A DNA stretch of 64,000 bases from Starkeya sp. ORNL1 (GTDB lineage: Bacteria; Pseudomonadota; Alphaproteobacteria; Rhizobiales; Xanthobacteraceae), in the NCBI RefSeq assembly GCF_012971745.1, contig NZ_CP048834.1, positions 3,906,001-3,970,000 on the forward strand. The letters are read 5' to 3'. Shown here one piece after another: positions 28,009-37,236 of this stretch. Under the pieces are notes generated by a model that was not told the DNA's origin, did no database searches, and saw only the letters and a list, made by a program, of their open reading frames with translations. Numbering within the stretch: position 1 is the first letter of the stretch; every line of letters starts with the position of its first letter. Position numbers and translations under genes: made by a program.

Positions 28009-28394
28009 GTCGCTCTATGCCGTGGTTCGTCACGGAATGCGGCGCCAGGCGCCTGCCCCGTGCACGTTTGCCGTTACCGTCGATACGCGCTGCCGCAAGG
28101 CGTTGCACGCATCCACCCTATCCTATGTACGCCGTCGCCGGGATTTCGCCAGCCCGTCTGTGCCGCAGCGTCATCACGTGGTGAAGGCGAAATCATGGAT
28201 TTCTCAAGGAGACTAGTGCATCGCGACGCCGCGCGCCAAGCGCCGCAACGCAAGTAGGCCCGGTCCCTCGCCTTGGCAGGAACACCCAAGCGTGATAGCA
28301 GCACGCCGCCTCACCACATGCCGGGCGCCCGCCGGCTCGCGCTGAAGAAGCGATCACGAAGAACGACGCCAAACGGCGGACAACGGAGACTAAA
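28009..28394. other. Intergenic region between the Tim44-like gene and secB
   Basis: These 386 bases separate divergent genes and must hold both promoters. TTGCAC (28103-28108) and TATGTA (28124-28129), 15 bases apart, form a weak candidate for secB. A 20-codon frame at 28195-28257 begins MDFSRRLVHRD; an AAGGAG lies inside it, before an internal GTG. I do not call it a gene. I see no repeat or RNA gene. Confidence 0.4.
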
Positions 28395-28871
28395 ATGACC
28401 GAGACCGACAACGCCGCAAACGCGACGGCCATGCCGACGCTGCACGTCGTCGCCCAGTACACCAAGGATCTTTCGTTTGAGAATCCGGGTGCTCCGGCCT
28501 CGCTCGCACCGTCCGGCCAGCCGCAGATCAACATCCAGATCAACGTCAACGCCCGTCCGGTAAAGGAAGGCGAGTTCGAGGTCGAGCTGAAGATCGACGC
28601 CAAGGCGGAGACCCAGGGCAAGCTGCTGTTCGCGGTCGAACTGCTCTATGCCGGCATCTTCCGCGCCCAGAACGTGGCGCAGGAAACGCTGCACGCCTTC
28701 GTCATGATCGAGTGCCCGCGCATGCTGTTTCCGTTCGCGCGGCAGATCGTCGCTGACACCGTCCGCAATGGCGGTTTCCCGCCGCTGATGATCGATCCGG
28801 TCGATTTCGTCTCGCTCTATCGCCAGCGCATGGCGCAGCAGGCCCCGGCCGCTTCGGTGCTCAGCTCCTGA
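28395..28871 (+). CDS. secB: Protein-export chaperone SecB
   Basis: SecB is the homotetrameric cytosolic chaperone that hands unfolded preproteins to SecA. The 158-aa protein has the family core [45 protein letters not shown] and [32 protein letters not shown]. It is a single-gene unit followed by miniature element copy B. Confidence 0.97.
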   Translation: MTETDNAANATAMPTLHVVAQYTKDLSFENPGAPASLAPSGQPQINIQINVNARPVKEGEFEVELKIDAKAETQGKLLFAVELLYAGIFRAQNVAQETLHAFVMIECPRMLFPFARQIVADTVRNGGFPPLMIDPVDFVSLYRQRMAQQAPAASVLSS

Positions 28872-28907
28872 GTCTTTCCCTTAAGGGACGGACGAGCCTC
28901 GCCCTCG

Positions 28908-29068
28908 GGGTCTGACCGAAAACTTCCGGAACGACCTCCATCCCCGGCCTTGCGCCGGGGATCTCGATTCCGGATAGCACATCACGGGCCGAGATGGCCG
29001 GCACAAGGCCGGCCATGACGTGGGAATGGCCCACTTTACCTGCCATCGTTGAATTCTGAGTCAGGCTC
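28908..29068. mobile_element. Miniature element (MITE-like), copy B
   Basis: The 161-bp element is the inverted counterpart of copy A, similar along its whole length. Its ends are GGGTCTGAC and GTCAGGCTC, the left one having two changes from GAGCCTGAC. TCG flanks both sides (28905-28907 and 29069-29071), consistent with a 3-bp target duplication. The interior carries the two hairpins around ATCCCCGGC and GGCCGGC. Confidence 0.68.
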
Positions 29069-29105
29069 TCGGGATGACGTGGTTCATTCTGGTCTTCGAA
29101 GCCGT

Positions 29106-29822
29106 TCAGCCCGCAGCAGCAGCCCCCGGCTCCGTCGCTTCGTACGCCCGCCACAGCGCCCCCTCGCCCAGGCTCGCCACGAAGGCGGCATGGGCGGCGG
29201 CTTCCACCGCCGAGATGCGTGGCGGAAGCGGTACCGGACGCTGGCGTACCGAGGCGTTGCCCGCCTGCCGCGCCGCGTTCACTTCGGCCGAGTCGAGGAT
29301 GAGCGCCGCCTGGCGGCCGCCGGCCAGCTCCGCATAGACATCCGCCAGCAATTCGGAATCGAGCAGCGCGCCGTGCTTGGTGCGGCGCGACAGGTCGATG
29401 CCGTAGCGCGCGCACAGATCATCCAGCCGGTTCGACCCGCCGGGATGGCGGCGGCGCGCCAACGCCAACGTGTCGACCACGCGATCGAAGCCGAGCACGG
29501 TGCGGCCGAGACGGGTGAGCTCGGCATTGATGAAGCCGATATCGAACGACGCGTTGTGGATGACGAGCTGCGAATCCGCGATGAAAGCGAGGAATTCGTC
29601 CGCCACCGCCGCGAACAGCGGCTTGTCGGACAGGAATTCGGCGGAAAGCCCGTGAACGTTGAACGCCTCGATCGGCATGTCGCGTTCGGGGTTGATATAG
29701 ACGTGGTAGTTCTGGCCGGTGGGGATGCGGTTCAGCATCTCGACGCAGCCGATCTCCACCAGCCGATCGCCGCGCAGCGGATCGAGGCCGGTGGTCTCGG
29801 TATCGAGCACGATCTCGCGCAT
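29106..29822 (-). CDS. dnaQ: DNA polymerase III epsilon subunit (3'-5' proofreading exonuclease)
   Basis: The 238-aa protein has the DEDDh exonuclease residues: Asp7 and Glu9 in LDTETTG, the Asp of HNASFD, and the His/Asp of KHGALLDSELLA. The C-terminal tail that binds the polymerase alpha subunit is present. It is the last gene of the minus-strand run from the PPDK regulator (maf, aroE, coaE, dnaQ) that points away from the candidate origin. Confidence 0.95.
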   Translation of the reverse strand: MREIVLDTETTGLDPLRGDRLVEIGCVEMLNRIPTGQNYHVYINPERDMPIEAFNVHGLSAEFLSDKPLFAAVADEFLAFIADSQLVIHNASFDIGFINAELTRLGRTVLGFDRVVDTLALARRRHPGGSNRLDDLCARYGIDLSRRTKHGALLDSELLADVYAELAGGRQAALILDSAEVNAARQAGNASVRQRPVPLPPRISAVEAAAHAAFVASLGEGALWRAYEATEPGAAAAG

Positions 29823-29829
29823 TGCCGTC

Positions 29830-30429
29830 CTAATCCTTCGCCAGCTGCTTCAGCAGCGCCGCCACCTGCGCGCGTGCCGCGTCCAGGCCGCGGCTGGTAT
29901 CGATGACATGATCGGCCCGGCGGCGCTTTTCCGAATCGGGCACTTGCCGCGACAGAATCGCCGCGAATTTTCCTTCCGTCATGCCCGGACGGGCAAGAAC
30001 CCGCTCGCGCTGCACAGATTCCGGCGCCGAGACCACAACGACGGCGTCGACCCTGCCCTCGGCTCCGGTCTCATAGAGCAGCGGGATGTCCAGCACGGCG
30101 ATGGGCGCGCCGTCGCGCCGCGCCTGTTCCAGAAAGGCAACCTCCCGCGCCCGCACGAGCGGATGCACGATGGTTTCAAGGCGTTTCATCGCCGTGTCAT
30201 CGCCGAGCACGCGGGCGCCGAGAAGGCCGCGATCGATGCGGCCCTCGACCGCAACGCCGGCAAAGGCGGCTTCGACCGGAGCGACACCCTCCGCACCGTA
30301 AATCTCGTGGACCGCGGCGTCGGCATCGTGCACAGGCACCCCGAGTTCGCGGAACAGGCCGGCGGTGGTCGATTTGCCCATGCCGATGGAGCCGGTCAGG
30401 CCGAGCCGGAACGGGAGTTTCGCCGTCAC
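29830..30429 (-). CDS. coaE: Dephospho-CoA kinase
   Basis: CoaE phosphorylates dephospho-CoA, the final step of coenzyme A synthesis. The 199-aa protein has the P-loop [12 protein letters not shown] (Gly13-Ser20 region), then [12 protein letters not shown] with the catalytic-type Asp and the [11 protein letters not shown] segment. It overlaps aroE by four bases and ends seven bases before dnaQ. Confidence 0.95.
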   Translation of the reverse strand: MTAKLPFRLGLTGSIGMGKSTTAGLFRELGVPVHDADAAVHEIYGAEGVAPVEAAFAGVAVEGRIDRGLLGARVLGDDTAMKRLETIVHPLVRAREVAFLEQARRDGAPIAVLDIPLLYETGAEGRVDAVVVVSAPESVQRERVLARPGMTEGKFAAILSRQVPDSEKRRRADHVIDTSRGLDAARAQVAALLKQLAKD

Positions 30430-31271
30430 ACGAGTTGGCCTTTGGCCGCGAGGTCGGCGACGACGAGGGCGCGAAGCTCCGGCGTCACCTTCGGCCGCAC
30501 CCCGAACCAGCGCTCGAAGCCCGGCACCGCCTGGTGCAGCAGCATGCCGAGCCCATCAATGGTGGCGATGCCGCGGGCCTTGGCGGCACGCAAAAGCGGC
30601 GTTTCCAGCGGCACATAAACCGCATCCGTCACCACCGCGTCGGGCGAGACCAGGGACAAGTCGATATCGAGCGGCGGCTGGCCCTTCATGCCGAGCGAGG
30701 TGGTGTTGATCAGCAACCTTGTGCTGTTCAGCCAGCCGGGCATGTCGCGCCATTGTACCGGCACGACCTTCGGCCCGAACTGCGCGCGCAGCGCCTCGGC
30801 GCGCTCGAAGGTGCGGTTGGCCACCGCGATACGATCGACGCCGCGGCCGAGCAGCCCGTGAATGATGCCACGCGCCGCACCGCCGGCGCCGAGCACCACC
30901 GCCTCGCCGAGCGCGCGCTGCCATTCCGGCTCGCCGGCATCGAGATTGGCAAGGAAGCCATAGACATCGGTATTGGCGCCGTGCAGCCGGCCGGCCTCGT
31001 ACCAGAGCGTGTTCACCGCGCCGAGGGCGGCGGCGTCCTTGTCCAGCTCCGCGGCGGCACGGAAGGCGGCTTCCTTGTGCGGCACGGTGACATTGGCGCC
31101 GACATAGCCCCGATCGCTCAAGGTGTTGAGAAAGCCGTCGATCGCCTCCGGTGCCACGTCCTCGAGGCCGTATGAGCCGTCAATGCCGTGCTGCGCCAGC
31201 CAATAGCCATGGACCAGCGGCGAGCGGGAATGGGCGACGGGATGGCCGATGACGCAGGCGCGGCGAATCAC
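30426..31271 (-). CDS. aroE: Shikimate dehydrogenase (NADP+)
   Basis: AroE reduces 3-dehydroshikimate in the aromatic amino-acid pathway. The 281-aa protein has the substrate motif [28 protein letters not shown] with the catalytic Lys, ANTDVYGF and the NADP-binding [16 protein letters not shown], followed by [11 protein letters not shown]. The start is a GTG. It is coupled to coaE by a four-base overlap and lies 13 bases after maf. Confidence 0.95.
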   Translation of the reverse strand: MIRRACVIGHPVAHSRSPLVHGYWLAQHGIDGSYGLEDVAPEAIDGFLNTLSDRGYVGANVTVPHKEAAFRAAAELDKDAAALGAVNTLWYEAGRLHGANTDVYGFLANLDAGEPEWQRALGEAVVLGAGGAARGIIHGLLGRGVDRIAVANRTFERAEALRAQFGPKVVPVQWRDMPGWLNSTRLLINTTSLGMKGQPPLDIDLSLVSPDAVVTDAVYVPLETPLLRAAKARGIATIDGLGMLLHQAVPGFERWFGVRPKVTPELRALVVADLAAKGQLV

Positions 31272-31284
31272 GGCAGCACACCTT

Positions 31285-31905
31285 TCACAGCAGTACGCTT
31301 TCCCTGCGGAGGAAGCCGAGCAGAGGCAGCAGCGGCAGGCCGAGGATCACGGAATGCGCCCCCTCGATCCGCTCGAACAGATGGATGCCCAGCCCTTCGA
31401 GCTGGTAGCCGCCGACGCTGCCCAGCACCGCGTCGCCGGCGGCATCGAGATAAGCGTCCAGGCTCGATGGTTGCAACGGCCGCATGGTGAGGTGCGCCGC
31501 TTCTACCGTGTCAAACACGATCGCGCCGTCACGGGCCAGCGCCACGGCGGAATGCAGCGCATGGGTGCGGCCGGCGAGACGAGCGAGTTGGGCCCTCGCC
31601 GCGTCCCGATCCACCGGCTTGTGGAAGCTCTCGCTGCCGAGTGCCAGCGTCTGGTCCGCGCCAATCACCAGCGCATCCGGCCGCAGGCGGCTGCCGGCCA
31701 GCGCCTTCTCCCGCGCCAGCCGCCGGGCGACACCATCCGGCCCGTCCTCGGGGGCCTCGGCTTCGACCGCGCGCTCGTCGACCTCGACGCCGAGGATCTC
31801 GAACGGCAGCTTCGCGGCTTCCAGCAGTGCCCGCCGCGCCGCGCTCTTCGAGGCCAGGAGGAGCGGCGCAGTGCCGCGCCAGAGCGGATTTACCGGGTGG
31901 GTCAT
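31285..31905 (-). CDS. maf: Maf-family nucleoside triphosphate pyrophosphatase
   Basis: Maf proteins hydrolyse modified or canonical NTPs to monophosphates. The 206-aa protein has LLLASKSAARRALLEAAKLPFEI, IGADQTLALG and GSVGGYQLEGLG, with the variable residues closest to the YceF-type subgroup, so m7GTP is a possible substrate (inference). Its ATG shares one base with the stop of the upstream PPDK regulator gene (TGATG). Confidence 0.9.
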   Translation of the reverse strand: MTHPVNPLWRGTAPLLLASKSAARRALLEAAKLPFEILGVEVDERAVEAEAPEDGPDGVARRLAREKALAGSRLRPDALVIGADQTLALGSESFHKPVDRDAARAQLARLAGRTHALHSAVALARDGAIVFDTVEAAHLTMRPLQPSSLDAYLDAAGDAVLGSVGGYQLEGLGIHLFERIEGAHSVILGLPLLPLLGFLRRESVLL

Positions 31906-32768
31906 CAGTCGGCTTCCGCGGCCTTGCGACGGTGCTCCTGCAACAGGCCGATGATTGCCGCCGCGGTTTCCTCGATGGAGCGCCGGGTGACGTCGATCAC
32001 CGGCCAGTCATTGCGTGCGCAGAGCCGGCGGGAGAAGGCGATCTCCTCGGCCACCGCCTCGCGGTCGATATAGGCGTCGTTCGGCTGCACCGCGTTCAGC
32101 CCGAGCAGGCGGTTGCGGCGGATCTCCACCACCCGCTCGGCGCTCGCCACCAGCCCGACGATGAGCGGTCGCTTCAACAGCGGCAGCCCGGGCGGTACCG
32201 GCATGTTGGGCACCAGCGGAATATTGGCGGTCTTGATGCCGCGATTGGCGAGATAGATGCTGGTCGGGGTCTTGGACGAACGGGAGATGCCGAGCAGCAC
32301 GACGTCGGCTTCCTCGAGCCCGTCCGTGTGCTGGCCGTCATCGTGCATCACCGTGTAGTTCATCGCATCGATACGGCGAAAATAATCGCCGTCGAGCTGG
32401 TGCTGGCCGCCGACGCGCGGGGTCGGGGTACCGCCGAGATAGGCCTGGAACAGCCGCACCACCGGAGCCAATACCGAGAGCACCGGCACGCCGTTGCGCT
32501 GGCAATAGAGCTTCAGCCGCTCGCGCAGCTCGATATCGGTGATCGTATAGAGCACCATGCCGGGATAGGCCTCGATATCGCCGATCACCTTGTCGAGCTG
32601 CTTCTGGGTGCGGATCAGCGGATAGATGTGCTCGATCGGCTTCACATGGCTGTACTGCGCCGCGGCGGCGCGGCCGACGCTGATCAGCGTCTCGCCGGTC
32701 GAATCCGAGACGAGATGGAGATGGAAATAGCTTTCCGCAGTGCGGGCGGCATCGCTCACGCCGGTCAT
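31905..32768 (-). CDS. Pyruvate phosphate dikinase / PEP synthase regulatory protein (bifunctional kinase/pyrophosphorylase)
   Basis: This DUF299-family enzyme phosphorylates and dephosphorylates PPDK or PEP synthase using ADP and phosphate. The 287-aa protein has the family opening YFHLHLVSDSTGETL and the P-loop GISRSSKTPTSIYLA. The ATG at 32768 is used; a GTG at 32760 would also work. It is the orthologue of the gene beside hemE at the Caulobacter and Rickettsia origins, which makes the gap to hemE the likely oriC. Confidence 0.92.
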   Translation of the reverse strand: MTGVSDAARTAESYFHLHLVSDSTGETLISVGRAAAAQYSHVKPIEHIYPLIRTQKQLDKVIGDIEAYPGMVLYTITDIELRERLKLYCQRNGVPVLSVLAPVVRLFQAYLGGTPTPRVGGQHQLDGDYFRRIDAMNYTVMHDDGQHTDGLEEADVVLLGISRSSKTPTSIYLANRGIKTANIPLVPNMPVPPGLPLLKRPLIVGLVASAERVVEIRRNRLLGLNAVQPNDAYIDREAVAEEIAFSRRLCARNDWPVIDVTRRSIEETAAAIIGLLQEHRRKAAEAD

Positions 32769-33070
32769 CCACAGGCCTGTGTACAGAGGTGCGAAAAAGC
32801 CACGGCATCGCCCGGCTGGCAAGGGCGGGCTGGGGATAGTGGCATTTTCCCTCCACAGGCGACCCGGTTGGGGATGGCGTGGAAGGGCTGTGCGTGAATG
32901 CAGGGGAGAAGCCGAGCCGGCCTGGTAACGTCTTGTTAAGGAATTGAGATTCCCCGCCCAGCGCGGGGCGCGCGAAAGGACAGGCTGGGGATTGGTTGCC
33001 GGATCGGCGTAACCCGGCTAATTCGCAGGCACAGACTCAAAAGACTCTCATTGAAAGAGATTTATAAAAG
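32769..33070. other. Candidate chromosomal replication origin (oriC)
   Basis: These 302 bases lie between the divergent PPDK regulator and hemE, the conserved position of the alphaproteobacterial origin. DnaA-box-like 9-mers include TCATCCACA at 32765-32773 (8 of 9 to TTATCCACA), TGGGGATAG at 32831-32839 (7 of 9 on the other strand) and weaker ones at 32849-32857 and near 32870 and 32987. A perfect 12-bp palindrome CACAGGCCTGTG spans 32770-32781, and an AT-rich stretch lies at 33035-33070. Genes on both sides are transcribed away from it. No clear CtrA site (TTAA-N7-TTAA) is visible. Confidence 0.55.
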
Positions 33071-34153
33071 ATGAAGAGACCGGGGGATGGCTTCCCGCAG
33101 GACCAGGAGAAAGCCGGCCTCCGGGTGGGTGAGAATCCATTGCTCCAGGCCCTCAACGGCCATGTGCCTGTGAGGGTTCCCGTCTGGATGATGCGCCAGG
33201 CCGGGCGCTACCTCCCGGAGTATCGGGCGCTGCGCGAGAAGGCCGGCGATTTCCTGACGCTGTGCTACACGCCGGACTTTGCCACCGAGGTGACGTTGCA
33301 GCCGATCCGCCGCTTCGGCTTCGATGCGGCGATCCTGTTCTCGGACATCCTCGTGGTTCCTCATGCGCTGGGCTGCGAGCTGCGCTTCGAGGCCGGCGAG
33401 GGGCCAAGGCTTTCCACCACCGGGACCGTGGATGATCTCGGCCGCCTCGCCACCGAGCTGGATCCCGCCAAGGTCGGCAAGGTCTATGAGGCGGTGGCCC
33501 GAATCCGCGCGGACTTGCCGAAGGAGACCGCGCTGCTGGGCTTCTGCGGTGCGCCCTGGACGGTGGCGACCTACATGATCGCCGGCCGCGGCAGCGACGA
33601 CCAGGCGCCGGCGCGGCTTGCCATGATGCGCGATCCCATCTTCTTCGAGGCGCTGATCGATCGGCTGGTCGAGACCTCCAGCGCCTATCTGATCGGCCAG
33701 CTCAAGGCTGGAGCCGACGCGGTGCAGATCTTCGACAGCTGGGCCGGCGTGCTCAGCCCCGAAGAGTTCGTGCGCTGGAGCGTCCAGCCGATCGCCCGGA
33801 TCGTCCGCGCGGTGCGGGTGAAAATCCCCGATGCCAAGGTGATCGGCTTTCCCAAGGGGGCGACGCTTCCCGGGCTGACGGCGCTGGTCAATGAGGCGGG
33901 CGTCGATGCGATCGGGCTCGACTGGACCGTGGATCGCCGGGCGGTGCGCTCGGCCCTTGGTGCCCGGGTGGCGCTGCAGGGCAATCTCGATCCGCTGCGA
34001 CTGATTGCCGGTGGCCGGGCGCTCGATCAGGGGATAGACCGCGTCCTCGACGATTTCCGCGGCGCTGCCCATATCTTCAATCTCGGCCACGGCATCCGTC
34101 CGGAAACCCCGATCTCCCATGTCGAGCACATGCTGAAACGGTTGCGGGGCTGA
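33071..34153 (+). CDS. hemE: Uroporphyrinogen decarboxylase
   Basis: HemE decarboxylates uroporphyrinogen III to coproporphyrinogen III in heme synthesis. The 360-aa protein has the N-terminal [20 protein letters not shown] with the key Arg, [13 protein letters not shown] with the catalytic Asp, [14 protein letters not shown] and the C-terminal [18 protein letters not shown]. In many alphaproteobacteria this gene marks one side of oriC, and its promoter lies in the origin. Confidence 0.97.
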   Translation: MKRPGDGFPQDQEKAGLRVGENPLLQALNGHVPVRVPVWMMRQAGRYLPEYRALREKAGDFLTLCYTPDFATEVTLQPIRRFGFDAAILFSDILVVPHALGCELRFEAGEGPRLSTTGTVDDLGRLATELDPAKVGKVYEAVARIRADLPKETALLGFCGAPWTVATYMIAGRGSDDQAPARLAMMRDPIFFEALIDRLVETSSAYLIGQLKAGADAVQIFDSWAGVLSPEEFVRWSVQPIARIVRAVRVKIPDAKVIGFPKGATLPGLTALVNEAGVDAIGLDWTVDRRAVRSALGARVALQGNLDPLRLIAGGRALDQGIDRVLDDFRGAAHIFNLGHGIRPETPISHVEHMLKRLRG

Positions 34154-34156
34154 GCC

Positions 34157-34582
34157 GTGCTCTATGAATGGATCAAGGCGCTGCACATCCTCGCGGTCAT
34201 CTCCTGGATGGCGGGGATGCTCTATCTGCCGCGGCTGATGGTCTATCATTGCGAGGCGCCGCCGGGCTCGCCGCAGTCCGAGACCTTCAAGGTGATGGAA
34301 CAGCGGCTGCTCAAGGCCATCATCAATCCGGCGATGGGCGTCACCTGGCTGGCCGGGCTCTATCTCGCCTGGGATGGCGGCTGGTATCTATCCGGCTGGT
34401 TTCACGTGAAATTCCTGCTGGTGCTGGCGATGAGCGCCGTGCACGGTTTCCTCACCGCCCGGGTGCGCGACTTCCAGCTCGACCGGAATACCCGCTCCGC
34501 GCGCTTCTACCGCATCGCCAACGAGGTGCCGACGGTGCTGATGATAGGCATCGTCATCCTGGTCGTGGTGAAGCCTTTCTAA
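34157..34582 (+). CDS. hemJ: Protoporphyrinogen oxidase HemJ
   Basis: HemJ converts protoporphyrinogen IX to protoporphyrin IX and replaces HemG/HemY in most alphaproteobacteria. The 141-aa protein has four membrane helices, the conserved His in WIKALHILAVISWMAGMLYLPRL and the lysine/arginine region FHVKFLLVLAMSAVHG. It starts at a GTG three bases after hemE, so they form a heme operon. A degenerate parS-like sequence lies inside the gene. Confidence 0.92.
   Translation: MLYEWIKALHILAVISWMAGMLYLPRLMVYHCEAPPGSPQSETFKVMEQRLLKAIINPAMGVTWLAGLYLAWDGGWYLSGWFHVKFLLVLAMSAVHGFLTARVRDFQLDRNTRSARFYRIANEVPTVLMIGIVILVVVKPF
34398..34413. promoter_or_regulatory. parS: Degenerate parS-like site inside hemJ
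   Basis: GGTTTCACGTGAAATT matches the parS consensus at 13 of 16 positions, with a perfect 12-bp centre TTTCACGTGAAA. It encodes the W-F-H-V-K region of HemJ, so the match could be partly coding coincidence. Confidence 0.3.
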
Positions 34583-34817
34583 ACATTTCCGGTGGGCTTG
34601 CGCCGACTCGCTGCTTTGCCTATGTTGCCGATGCCTTCCACCAAGCTGGCTGACGCACAGACCTGCCTGATGTCGCTCCAGACACCGGCGCGTGCGCCGG
34701 ACGGGTTCCGGACGAAACCGGTGCCGCTCCGCAGACCAGCGCCTTCCTTTCTCCTGACGCGTCCGGGTGCCCGCTAGAGGTCCACCTTTACGCTCTCCCA
34801 ACTTCCGAGGCTTCCCC

Positions 34818-36083
<1,266 letters not shown>

Positions 36084-36093
36084 GGCATGCGGG

Positions 36094-36453
36094 ATGGGCG
36101 CGCGGCGGTTCATGTTGATGATCCTTGCTGCGTGGCTCGTCTCGGCCGCGCCCGCTGCCGCCGGCGTCTCCGATCGGGAGCCGGCGAGCGGGGCGCTATG
36201 GCTCGCCGTCATCGCCGTGGCGGGCATGAGCTGGGTGATGGCGTGCCGCCGCTGGTGGCTGCCGCTGCTGATCTGGGCTCCGGTGGCGTTCCTCGCCTCC
36301 GAGCTGATCGCCGAGCTGGGCGATCCAATCATTGGTCCGGCCGTTCGTGATGAACTTGGAGCCGGCTACATACTTCAGGCCGATCTGTGCAGTGCGCTGC
36401 TGGTCGTCGTGCCGCTGATGTTCGCGAATATTCGCATGGCCAGACTTCGTTAG
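36094..36453 (+). CDS. Small membrane protein of unknown family, paralogue 1
   Basis: The 119-aa protein has a signal-like N-terminal helix (FMLMILAAWLVSAAPAAAG) followed by helices ALWLAVIAVAGMSWVMA and LPLLIWAPVAFLASELIA and a C-terminal hydrophobic stretch. It shares with the next gene RRWWLPL/RWWLPL and the pattern EL-x-DP-x2-GPA-x-R-x-ELG-x-GY-x2-QA. I recognise no domain. It starts 10 bases after rho and is probably on the rho transcript. Confidence 0.65.
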   Translation: MGARRFMLMILAAWLVSAAPAAAGVSDREPASGALWLAVIAVAGMSWVMACRRWWLPLLIWAPVAFLASELIAELGDPIIGPAVRDELGAGYILQADLCSALLVVVPLMFANIRMARLR

Positions 36454-36468
36454 TTCGGGTAGCGGCCG

Positions 36469-36843
36469 ATGGCCAGACAACTCGCACTCGCACTTGCCCT
36501 TGCTCTCTTATTCTCCGGATCAACGCTGGCGATGGGTGAGGTTGCGGACAAGCAATCTGCTCCGGAGATATTCTGGGTTTATGCGGTCGTGGTGGCTTGC
36601 CTAAGTTGGGGCGCGGGCATGCTGCGCTGGTGGCTGCCGCTAGTTGTGGCCGCGTTCGCCTCCGTTGCCTCGTTCGGAATTTTGGTCGAACTGAACGACC
36701 CGGCTCTCGGTCCTGCAATCAGGAATGAGCTTGGTCCAGGCTACGTCGCCCAAGCCTATCTATGGACATCGGGTGCCGTGATGGTGCCGTTAGTAATTAC
36801 CGCGTGGCGACGATTGGCGATGCGTTCACGTGATTCGAAGTAA
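36469..36843 (+). CDS. Small membrane protein of unknown family, paralogue 2
   Basis: The 124-aa protein repeats the layout of the previous one: signal-like segment (LALALALALLFSGSTLA), helix VYAVVVACLSWGAGMLRWWLPL, then LVELNDPALGPAIRNELGPGY and a last hydrophobic stretch. The base composition is less GC-rich than the genes around it. It starts 15 bases after its paralogue, so the two look like a tandem duplication that has diverged. Function is unknown. Confidence 0.65.
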   Translation: MARQLALALALALLFSGSTLAMGEVADKQSAPEIFWVYAVVVACLSWGAGMLRWWLPLVVAAFASVASFGILVELNDPALGPAIRNELGPGYVAQAYLWTSGAVMVPLVITAWRRLAMRSRDSK

Positions 36844-37236
36844 GGTAGCCGTCTTATCATCGAGGTCACGTCCACCAATGCAACCAGCGCGAGTCTCTTA
36901 GTTCGATTCGCCTGCGAAATATCGGTCCCCACAATTGACTCGGGACGGCGATTTAAGGCGTCAGACGAGGATAGATGCCTGAAAGGGCGCTTGTGACTCC
37001 ACGGGCCATTTGCGGGGCGCTGTGAGGTTCGGGTGATTTTATGCCGAAGTTTTCCACAGGCTTGTCCCCACTCTTCGAGACGTCATCCCGGACGGCCGCG
37101 AGGCCGGTCCGGGATCGCGCAAACGCTCTTCAGCGGCGCCGATCCCGGCTCGGTGGCTTCGCCGGAGCCTGTCCTCGGGCTTGCCTAAGGCAAGACCCGT
37201 GGGACCGGGACGACGATGTTCGAGCAGGGGGTGACG
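36844..37236. other. Intergenic region with a palindromic repeat
   Basis: The 393 bases between convergent genes contain, from left, about 230 bases without recognisable features and with lower GC, one DnaA-box-like TTTTCCACA (37050-37058, 8 of 9), then the palindromic repeat at 37082-37214. No convincing small gene is visible. Confidence 0.5.
37082..37214. repeat. GTCATCC-type palindromic repeat, copy 2 (extended)
   Basis: The element starts GTCATCCCGGACGG and ends in a degenerate GGGACCGGGACGACG. Two inner hairpins match the family pattern (GGTCCGGGATCGCGC and GATCCCGGCT), and a third hairpin, GGGCTTGCCTAAGGCAAG, is added on the right, making it about 30 bp longer than its relatives. Confidence 0.65.

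Noticed and set aside
28195..28257. A 20-codon frame with an AAGGAG inside, upstream of secB
   Set aside because: Too short to support without conservation data; no recognisable features.
36823..36834. A TTCACGTGA core at the end of the second paralogue gene
   Set aside because: Only the central bases match parS; the outer arms do not.
37050..37058. DnaA-box-like TTTTCCACA as a second origin signal
   Set aside because: A single box far from the conserved hemE position in a repeat-bearing gap is expected by chance.
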